From Aquila chrysaetos chrysaetos (Eukaryota; Chordata; Aves; Accipitriformes; Accipitridae), in contig NC_044019.1 of assembly GCF_900496995.4 (NCBI RefSeq), positions 4,747,501 to 4,811,500 of the forward strand: a DNA stretch of 64,000 nt, written 5' to 3'. The first letter of the stretch is position 1. Each line of letters starts with the position of its first letter. Positions 57,503 through 64,000 of this stretch are shown piece by piece. The position numbers were made by a program, and so were the translations under genes. The notes below the pieces were generated by a model. That model saw only the letters and a list, made by a program, of their open reading frames with translations, had not been told where the DNA came from and did not search any database.

Positions 57503-57654
57503 CCCCGCTGTGCTGGGGAAGGATGCTCCTGCCCTGCGTGCTGGGGTTTACCACTGCGGGGCATTGCTGGCCTGATCCTGCGTGGGGCTGAGCACCCAGG
57601 TTTGTCCTGGGTGGTCGGGACCCCCATCCCTTCGGAGCAAGATGGGATCGCACC

Positions 57655-57790
57655 GGGCGGGATGGGAGCTGTGGGGCTGGGGATACCGGGCTGTGGGGCT
57701 GGGGTTAGTGATGGGATGAGGCTGGGGGGGGACTGGGGCTGCCCCATGGGATGGGAGCCGTGGGGCTGGGGATACCCTGGGCCCCAGGGA
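57655..57790. repeat. Weak G-rich tandem repeat
   Basis: The phrases gatgggagcngtggggctgg and ggataccnggg recur at about 57660 and 57748, with related copies between them. Confidence 0.5.
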
Positions 57791-58124
57791 CCCTGCACTG
57801 CCCCACACTAGGTTTTCGGGGGGGGGGATTTACTGCCCCCCCCCCCCCCCGCCATGTGCAGCAGGGACCAGTCTGCCCAGTCCCCCCCAGTGCAGCCCTG
57901 GAGCTCTCCCAGAGCTGCTCCAGATAAAGCACCCCGAGGCCGCATCCTGCCCCGTGTGCTCCCCAGAAATCCCTTGGTGAGGTTGGGGGGGGGGTCTCCC
58001 ACCCCATCCCCACATCCACGCTCTTGGCTTTGAGCCTCCACCGAGCTTGGGGGGCTGGGGGGGGGGTCCCCTGCCCTGGGTCACTTCCCTTCTGCACCAC
58101 TCCTCCCCAGGCTGCCTGACACCT

Positions 58125-58371
58125 CCCAGTTCAGCCCAGTTCAGCCCAGTTCAGTCCCGTCCGGCGGGTGCTGCTGGCTCCAGTCCCTGCTTTCGTGCCG
58201 CCGAGGCGAGGAGGCGCTTGCTCCTCGCCTGCGGTTGACTCAGCTCTAGGCCACCAGCACCCTACCGAGGGTGGGGACCGGGGGCCACCCACGTCCCCGC
58301 GGGGTGCTGGGTGGGTGGGTGGGGGGGGGACACAAGCCACCGTGACCCCCCACACACGCTGTCCTGGGCAG
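58125..58371 (+). promoter_or_regulatory. SYTL1: Candidate SYTL1 promoter and non-coding first exon
   Basis: A small array of three perfect CCCAGTTCAG units (58125-58154) and an AP-1 type TGACTCA (58236-58242) precede a perfect donor CAG|GTAAGG at 58371/58372. This would fit a non-coding leader exon of SYTL1 about 2 kb before its first coding exon. There is no transcript evidence, and alternatives such as a donor near 59239 exist. Confidence 0.35.
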
Positions 58372-58449
58372 GTAAGGGCGGCCGTGGGGCTGACCCCGCT
58401 GTTTGCCCCATGGTGGGGCTGCGCTGGGATCCTGGGGTGGGGGGGATTT

Positions 58450-58472
58450 GGGGGGGGGGGGGGGGGGGGGGG
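58450..58472. repeat. Poly-G tract
   Basis: An uninterrupted run of 23 G. The length may be imprecise in the assembly. Confidence 0.85.
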
Positions 58473-59529
58473 TCCTGGCTCTTCTCGCCTGGCTCGGGGG
58501 GGCTGCAGCCCCCCCTTCGTCTCTGCTCTGCTCCCCACCGAGGAGGGATGGGATGGGGGCTCTGGGACCCGAATTTCTGCTGTGGCTTTTATCGTCCCTA
58601 CTGCTGTGCCAGGGGCCTGGCCCAGCTGGTGGGGCTGGACGGGGTCCGAGGCCACGGTGATGGGCTGCAGGGCCCCTGGTGCAGGGAGGGAGGTGGGGGG
58701 GGGGACACACGGGGGGGGGGTGTGCGGCCCTGGGTTGTGGTGAGGGCAGCTGGGGCCTGCTAGTCCCCAGGAGGGGTGCCGGGGAGGCTGAGCCTGGGTG
58801 CATTTGCGGGGGGTGGGTGGGTGGGTGTATTTTTTCGCACCATCCATTGCCCCCCCCTCCGTTGTGGTGGGCTACTTGCAAAGAAAAAAGGGAGATGTGC
58901 ACCGCCCCCCCCCCCCCAAAGTTGTGGCTTACTGGCGAGGTCTAACTGGTTTGACTGGTCTCCCATGCGGGGGGGGGGGTGCCCAGCACCCCTCTGCACA
59001 CCGGGGGGTGCGGGAGGTGGGTGCTTGTTTACACCCCGGCTGCGCCCACCCACTGGGGTCCCTGCAGGGACCAGGGAACCGCGGCGGCGCCCGGGCAAGA
59101 CCTGGGTGACTTTTTTTTTGGGTGCCGGCTCTGTTCCGGGGTGGGGGGGACACCCCCGTATGCCGCCAGTAAACAGGATACGAGCGAGCTGCGGCGGGGA
59201 GACAGCGGCAGCATCATCCCGGCCCCGGTGACAGCGGGTACGTGCCCACCGAGACCCCCCCCCACCCAGCCCTGCTGCAGCCTGGCTGGGTGCAGGGTGC
59301 TGGTGGGTGTCGCGGGGTCCCCCTGCCTCGCGTGGGGGTGCTGGGGAGGGGGTTGTTCAGGTTGTGTGTGGGGGTCCCTGGTGCGTGATGTGGGGGGGGG
59401 TCCCTGGTGCTGGCTTGGGGGGGGGGGGGTCCATGGTGGGGTTGGCACCCAGCCCACCCACCGGCACCAGTGTGCTCGGGTCCTGGGCTGGGGTCCCCAG
59501 TGCCGGGGGATGTCTGAGACCCCCCCCCC

Positions 59530-59735
59530 CGGGGCTGGGACGGGGGCACCCACGGGGCTGGGGACAGGACTGAGACAGGGCCACCTGTGGGGCAGGGACA
59601 GGGTGACCCACAGGGCTGGGATAATGGCACCCATGGGGCTGGGACAGGACCCTCTGTAGGGCTGGGGACAGGGCCACCCCTGGGACAGGGACAGAGTCGC
59701 CTTTGGAGCCGGGGACAGGGCCACTGGTGTCCGAG
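59530..59735. repeat. Minisatellite of about 30-35 base units
   Basis: Six or seven imperfect copies of ggggctgggacagggncacc-like units occur, with internal variation (ctggggacaggact, ctgggataatggc). Confidence 0.7.
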
Positions 59736-60031
59736 CCCCATGGAGGAGGCAGAAGCCCCCCCCCCGGCCATGCCGGGGTGCGGCTGTGCCGGTGTTAACG
59801 TCCCAGTGGGGTGGCTGGGGCGGGGGGGGGGGGGGGGGGGGGACACTGGGGGGCAGCAGGACCGATCCTGCCTCACTGCTGCTGCAATTTCCTGCCCTCA
59901 GCATCCCGCGCCAGGCAGCGAGCGCTTTTGCAACACCAGAGCGAGGAAGGGCAACAGTGAGGCAACGCTGGGGAAGTGGGGCAAGAGCCCCTGCCGCGTC
60001 CTCTGCCCTGGGAGCTGTGATGAGCTGAGTA

Positions 60032-60074
60032 CGGTCTCAGCCTGGTTCGGTCTCAGCCTGGTTCGGTCTCAGCC
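60032..60074. repeat. 16-base tandem repeat
   Basis: Nearly three perfect copies of cggtctcagcctggtt. Confidence 0.8.
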
Positions 60075-60438
60075 CATCGTGGGGGCAGCCGAGCCCCCTT
60101 TTGCCCCCCATCTCAGTGCCGTGGCACCCAATGAAACCCGTGGGAAAGCAGGCAGGGGCAGAACCAGTCCTGAGCAAACACCCTTTGCAAACATGGGCTG
60201 CGGGCAGGATCCCGGCAGCGGGCAGGGCTGGTCCTGGCACTGGGCCGGCAGCAGGGCCCGGCACCAGGAGCGGCAGGGCTTCCCTCAGCCTGCCTATGGG
60301 ATTGCCCGTGCTCCTTCCCTTGGCATCATCCCACCCCTCAGTTTGTCCCCATGGGGGGTCCCAGGGGTGTTTTGGGGTGCAATGTGTGTGTGTATGTGGG
60401 GGGGGTGCATGCTGAGCTTCCGCTCCATCTCTTTGCAG

Positions 60439-60735
60439 AGGGTCAGGATGATTCCCACCCCAAAGCGGCCCCAAAGTCCCTTTCCAGATGCTGGCATCGC
60501 TGGTGCATGCCCGACACGCTGAGCCCACCCGGCCACAGCCCTCTGCTTCTCAGCACCCGCCTAGGCCAGCACCCCGGGGTGCCCCCACCGGCCCCCCCAG
60601 CCCCACCATGGCGCTGGAGCTGGGGGCCGAAGCGCTGCTGGACCTGAGCTTCCTGACAGAGGAGGAGAGGCGCGCCATCGCCGAGGTGCTGCGCCGCGAC
60701 TGGCAGCTCCGCCGGCGCGAGGAGGGGCGCATCAG
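60439..60735 (+). CDS. SYTL1: SYTL1 exon with start codon (CDS from 60608)
   Basis: The acceptor ctctttgcag ends at 60438 and the donor CAG|GTGAGG is at 60735. The coding part is residues 1-42 plus two bases of Ser43, forming the first Rab27-binding helix. An in-frame ATG at 60488 would add 40 Pro-rich residues, but its context is weak. Confidence 0.9.
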
Positions 60736-63700
60736 GTGAGGTGGGGGTCCCCTGCTCAGCATCACCCTTGGGGACAGTGTTAACCACCTCCCCCCCCCCA
60801 GGAGCAGCCAGCCTGGGGTCCCCTTTCCCCTGTGGATGGGGGCACCCATTGAGCCCAGCAGGGTGAAGTCCCGCAGTGGGTGACACCGGCATCAGGCGTC
60901 CCAAACGCTTTGGGAGAGGGTGGCTGGTGTCCCCAACGCCAGTTGCGGTGGCTCCGTCATCCGCTTGGGAAGCGGCGATGGGGACAGCGGCACAGGGGTT
61001 GATGGCAGCACCGGGGTGGTGGGGGAGCCAACGCCGCCCTCCCACCGCCAGCAAGCTCCGCAAGTCGGTGTCGGACCCGGCGCGGCTGAGGACCCTCACC
61101 GGGGACTGGTTCTGCGACGCCCGTGCCCAGCGCCACCGGCACCACCTGGGCTCCGACCTCGTCCGTGCCTCCATCCGCCGCAGGAGGCGGCCCCGGGGTA
61201 GGCGAGCGATGGGGATGCGGGTTGGGGGGGGGGGGCGATGCTGGGGGCCGGGGCTCAGTCTGCTGAGGTCCCCGATGTCCCCAGGAGCGGGGGACCTGGA
61301 GCGTGGCCCCAGCCTTGGCGAGCTGGAGGTCATCGGCGAGCCACTGGTGGAGGAGAAGGAGGATGAGGATGGTGTGGAGGAGCTGGAGGAAAGGTGAGGG
61401 GGGGGGGGCTTTTACCCCATGGGTGTCCCGGGGCCGGTGGCATCTCTTATTGGTACCCTGCTGGGGGTGGCACAGCCTTGGGACGCCCGGGGGGAGCTGG
61501 AGGTGGGGAAGTGGGAGCAGAGCCCATGGTGAAGGGGATGGCACAGCCAGAGCTGCACCATCCTGGTGTCTGTCCACCGTCCTGGCGTCTGTCCACTGTC
61601 CCCAGGTCTGTCTGTCCACCACCGGGGGGGTTTCCACGGCCCTGCCAGACCCCGGCTCTATAAATAGCTGCGGGGATGTGGAGGGGGGGAGAAAGTGCTC
61701 GTTAGCCTGATGCCTTGTCGAGAGAAACTAATTATTGTCTCTTCTCACAGCCCCCCTACGGAGGAGGCGCAGGCAACCGCAGAGCCCCAGGTCAGTGCCT
61801 GGTGGGGGGGTTGAGCCAGCGCGGCAGAGCCTGCAGCCGGTACCTGACGCCCCAGTGATGGGCTCAGTCACCCTGACTGCCGTGGCCCCGGGGCCACAGC
61901 GTCACCCCAAAAAGATGCTGCCGTTGGGGCCAGCCTTGTGCGTGGTCTTGCAAAGTATGATCCTGAACCTTGTGGCATGGGGAGTGATGGGAGGGATGTC
62001 CCACGGGATGTCACCCACCCTGTCCCCAGGCACCCAGAGGGGCTGGACTGAGGGGAGCAGACCGGGGAGAGGAGGGTGCCCATTTTCACCCTTTCCCCTC
62101 TGTGCCACCTCGCAGCCCAGCCCCACAGCCCCAGCTCTGGAGGAGACCCCAGTGTCACAGCCCCTGTGGCAGGGTGACATCCCCGCCAGGGAGCAGGACA
62201 TCCCAGCCCAGCCAGGTAACCGTAATGGGGGGGGGGTGGGGGGGGTCAGTGCTGTTGAGATTTGGGGAGGTTGGAGCCCCCCAGCACTGCTTACCAGCCT
62301 CCTCCCAGCCCCCCCATCCCTCGCTTGCCTTCTCACTCCTCTTACCAAAAAAAGGGGGACCCCCCCCATCCAACCCTGCTGCGGCAGGACCCCCCCCCAC
62401 CCACACCGCACCCTTGCAGGTGACACAGTAGGTGGGAACCCCTTCGGCACGTCCAGCGCGGAGGAAGATGAGGAGGAGCCCGACTCCGCATGCAGTGGCC
62501 CTGATGCTGGGCAGGTGGGACTGGGGGGGTCCTGTATGGGCTGGAGGGGGTTGGGGGTCTGGAGAGGGCTATATAGAGCTGTATGGGGCTGGAGGGAGTT
62601 GGAGGGGGCTATATGGGGCTGGAGGGAGTTGGGGCGTCTGGAGGGGGCTATATAGAGCTGTATGGGGTTGGGAGGGCTGTATGGGGCTGGGGGGACTGGA
62701 GGGGGCTGTATGGGGCTGGAGGGAGTTGGGGGGGGGGTCTGGGAGGGGCTATATAGGACTGTATGGGGCTCGAGGGAGTTGGGGGGTCTGGGGGGGGCTA
62801 TATGGGGCTGTATGGGGCTGGGGGGACTGGAGGGGGCTATATAGGGCTGTATGGGGCTGGAGGGAGTTGGGGGGGGGTCTGGGAGGGGCTATATAGGACT
62901 GTATGGGGCTCGAGGGAGTTGGGGGGTCTGGGGGGGGGCTATATGGGGCTGTATGGGGCTGGGGGGACTGGAGGGGGCTATATAGGGCTGTATGGGGCTG
63001 GAGGGAGTTGGGGGGGGTCTGGGAGGGGCTATATAGGACTGTATGGGGCTCGAGGGAGTTGGGGGGTCTGGGGGGGGCTATATGGGGCTGTATGGGGCTG
63101 GGGGGACTGGAGGGGGCTATATAGGGCTGTATGGGGCTGGAGGGAGTTGGGGGGGCTGGAGGGGGCTATATAGGGCTGTATAGTGTTGGGGGGGGTGTAT
63201 GGGGCTGGAGGGAGTTGGGAGGGCTGGAGAGGGCTATATAGGGCTGTATGGGGCTGAAGCAGGGCTGTCTGGGGCATGCAAAGCCAGCATGGCATGGGCT
63301 GTGCCCAGGCACCGGGCACTTGCTGGGAGCTGGGTGCCCTCAGGAGCCCACACTGGGGATGGGGGTCCAGGGGGGGTGGTGCTGACCCCTCTTTGCTTTG
63401 CATTTCCAGGGCTTGGGGCCCCCCCAGACAGATCAGACGTGCCCGGGCCGGGTGTCCCCGCAGAATGGCCACGCGCCCCAAAGCAGCCTGCTGACCACCA
63501 GCTCCTCCGTGTCCAGCCTCAGCTCCTCCACGGTACAGGGCTGGGGGCTGCTGGGGGTGTGTGTGTGTGTGTGTGGGGGGGGGTCACCTCTCCAGCGCCC
63601 CTGACCCTGTCCCGCCACCTTGCAGCTGAGCGGCAGCCTGATGAGCCTGTACAGCGAGGGCGAGCTGGGCAGCGTGGCCGTACGGGGCTGCGTCCAGTTC

Positions 63701-64000
63701 TCCCTCTGCTACGACCCGGCCAAGAAGGAGCTGCGGGTCCACGTGCTGCGGTGCCGCGAGCTGGCCGAGGCCAAGAAGCAGCGGTCGGACCCGTGAGTGC
63801 CCCGGCCCCGAGCGGCGATGCCCGGGCAATGCTCGTGGTGGTACCCATTGCATCCTCCTCATTTTTTTGGCTCCAGGTACATCAAGACGTACCTGCTGCC
63901 GGATAAGTCCAACCACAGCAAGCGCAAGACCACAGTGAGGAAGAGGAGCTTGGATCCCATTTTCAATGAGACCCTCAAGGTTTCTAACCCCGCTTTGGAG
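60608..64000 (+). CDS. SYTL1: SYTL1 (synaptotagmin-like 1, SLP1), first nine coding exons, cut by the window edge
   Basis: SYTL1 is a Rab27A/B effector that docks secretory vesicles at the plasma membrane. The nine exons listed below join in frame over 1032 bases (344 residues). The N-terminal Slp homology domain shows its first helix ([20 protein letters not shown], residues 11-30) and second part ([20 protein letters not shown], about 44-63) with the TGDWF motif that grips Rab27. No zinc finger lies between them, as is typical of SLP1. An acidic, low-complexity linker (about 92-240) follows, then the Ser-rich [20 protein letters not shown]. The C2A domain begins near residue 265 ([20 protein letters not shown]) and reaches DPIFNETLK. 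The second half (rest of C2A, then C2B) is off the right edge. The start [16 protein letters not shown] sits in a strong Kozak context (caccATGg). Confidence 0.93.
61052..61197 (+). CDS. SYTL1: SYTL1 coding exon 2
   Basis: Residues 43-91 ([20 protein letters not shown]..., then [17 protein letters not shown]) plus one base. This is the second half of the Slp homology domain, ending in a basic cluster. The acceptor is accgccag and the donor GG|GTAGGC. Confidence 0.94.
61285..61393 (+). CDS. SYTL1: SYTL1 coding exon 3
   Basis: Residues 92-127, an acidic linker ([14 protein letters not shown]). The acceptor is gatgtccccag and the donor AAG|GTGAGG. Confidence 0.85.
61751..61790 (+). CDS. SYTL1: SYTL1 coding exon 4 (40 bases)
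   Basis: Residues 128-141 ([13 protein letters not shown] after Ser). The acceptor is gtctcttctcacag and the donor CAG|GTCAGT. The phase fits on both sides, but the sequence is low complexity, so support is mainly from splice sites and frame. Confidence 0.7.
62116..62215 (+). CDS. SYTL1: SYTL1 coding exon 5
   Basis: Residues 142-174 ([20 protein letters not shown]...IPAQP) plus one base. The acceptor is cacctcgcag and the donor CAG|GTAACC. It is a low-complexity linker with frame continuity. Confidence 0.72.
62420..62514 (+). CDS. SYTL1: SYTL1 coding exon 6
   Basis: Residues 175-206 ([20 protein letters not shown]...DAGQ). The acceptor is cacccttgcag and the donor CAG|GTGGGA. The minisatellite begins directly after this donor. 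Confidence 0.75.
62520..63270. repeat. Higher-order minisatellite in SYTL1 intron 6
   Basis: A basic unit of about 46 bases (gagggggctatatagggctg, tatggggctggagggagttgg) is repeated roughly 16 times. In the centre, three neighbouring unit variants form a 140-base higher-order unit. The marker ctatataggactgtatgggg occurs at 62749, 62889 and 63029, exactly 140 apart. The edges (62520-62740 and 63160-63270) are less regular. Gly/Tyr-rich open frames run through it in several frames and are not genes. Confidence 0.9.
63410..63532 (+). CDS. SYTL1: SYTL1 coding exon 7
   Basis: Residues 207-247, ending in [11 protein letters not shown], which matches recalled human SSSSSVSSLNSST. The acceptor is tgcatttccag and the donor ACG|GTACAG. 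Confidence 0.9.
63557..63585. repeat. GT microsatellite followed by a G run
   Basis: About nine GT units, then nine or more G, lying in the intron between SYTL1 coding exons 7 and 8. Confidence 0.85.
63626..63792 (+). CDS. SYTL1: SYTL1 coding exon 8 (C2A start)
   Basis: Residues 248-302 plus two bases of Pro303. [20 protein letters not shown] leads to the first C2A strands ([20 protein letters not shown]) and QRSDP. The acceptor is caccttgcag and the donor CC|GTGAGT. Confidence 0.94.
63877..64000 (+). CDS. SYTL1: SYTL1 coding exon 9 (C2A, cut by window edge)
   Basis: Residues 303-344 ([20 protein letters not shown], then [14 protein letters not shown]). The acceptor is ggctccag. The frame stays open to the last base. 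The final residues VSNPALE do not match the RYSVPQAELQ I recall for human. The exon may therefore really end at 63979 (AAG, with a weak GTTTCT donor), and the last 21 bases would be intron. Confidence 0.85.

Larger units (their letters stand above)
53416..58120. other. Intergenic GC-rich DNA between TMEM222 and SYTL1
   Basis: Many open frames exist because of GC content, but none resembles a known protein. It contains a GACA microsatellite (57238-57259), a 14-15 base C run (about 57836-57850), a small MIR-like piece (57481-57502), a weak G-rich repeat (about 57655-57790) and an isolated AATAAA at 57144. A non-coding transcript could end there, but nothing proves it. Confidence 0.5.
58372..60438 (+). 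other. SYTL1: Presumed SYTL1 leader intron
   Basis: GC-rich sequence full of G runs (23 G at 58450-58472, about 21 G near 59822-59842). It includes a minisatellite at about 59530-59735 and a 16-base repeat at 60032-60074. It ends at the acceptor ctctttgcag before 60439. No coding sequence is recognised. Confidence 0.45.
60736..62419 (+). other. SYTL1: SYTL1 introns after coding exons 1 to 5
   Basis: Short GC-rich introns (316, 87, 357, 325 and 204 bases) with many G or C runs. No other feature is recognised. Confidence 0.75.

Noticed and set aside
55565-59904. Many 150-290 codon open frames in 55.5-60 kb on both strands
   Set aside because: All are low-complexity Gly/Pro/Arg/Ser-rich, overlap one another in several frames, and follow from GC content. 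None carries a known motif or paired splice sites.
62432-63173. Gly/Tyr/Trp-rich open frames over the SYTL1 intron repeat, silk- or elastin-like at first sight
   Set aside because: The 140-base unit is not a multiple of three and several frames are open at once, so this is repeat periodicity and not a protein gene.
62560-63250. TATA boxes in the repeated ctatatag strings
   Set aside because: They recur with the minisatellite period inside an intron and lack other promoter features.
1-64000. Prokaryotic-type systems (operons, CRISPR, toxin-antitoxin, phage) or integrated viral sequence
   Set aside because: The window is vertebrate nuclear DNA with split genes. No such elements, retroviral open frames or long terminal repeats were seen.

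Overview
This is a vertebrate nuclear locus, most likely from a bird microchromosome. It holds split genes with GT-AG introns, CpG-island promoters, long 3' untranslated regions, G/C-rich minisatellites and a few ancient MIR-like SINE remnants, with no recent L1 or Alu-type insertions. Gene names rest on recalled human proteins and on gene order: SLC9A1, WDTC1, TMEM222 and SYTL1 are neighbours in the same order and orientation on human 1p36.11. The bird assignment is inferred from compact size, G/C homopolymers and minisatellites, and is less certain than the gene names. I see no prokaryotic system, CRISPR array, provirus or intact transposon.

Layout. Bases 1-5017 carry the first coding exon of SLC9A1 (minus strand, 5017-4681), with the start of its intron 1 filling the left edge. 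A CpG-rich promoter region and a 1.3 kb G-rich minisatellite (about 5300-6560) lie upstream of it. Bases 6.6-10.5 kb are intergenic. A CpG island at about 10.9-11.8 kb, with ZNF143-like, NRF1 and GC-box motifs, is the WDTC1 promoter. WDTC1 (plus strand) has an inferred non-coding first exon and 15 coding exons (19229-36163) that join without a frame break into a 671-residue protein. Bases 36.2-44.1 kb hold the WDTC1 3' untranslated region and intergenic DNA, with candidate polyadenylation signals at 36.5 kb and near 43.8-43.9 kb.

TMEM222 (plus strand) starts in a CpG island. Its six coding exons (44549-50137) encode 181 residues, and a 3' untranslated region of about 3.3 kb runs to an AATAAA at 53393. 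Bases 53.4-60.4 kb are GC-rich, without a recognisable coding gene, and probably include the SYTL1 promoter and leader exons. The first nine coding exons of SYTL1 (plus strand, from 60608) encode the Rab27-binding region, the linker and the start of the C2A domain, then run off the right edge. A 750-base higher-order minisatellite sits in one SYTL1 intron.

The four genes do not form a pathway. SLC9A1 is a plasma-membrane Na+/H+ exchanger, WDTC1 a CUL4-DDB1 substrate receptor linked to fat storage, TMEM222 a small membrane protein of the RTE1 family, and SYTL1 a Rab27 effector for secretory vesicles. The least expected content is the tandem-repeat architecture next to and inside these genes, together with short upstream reading frames in the inferred WDTC1 leader.
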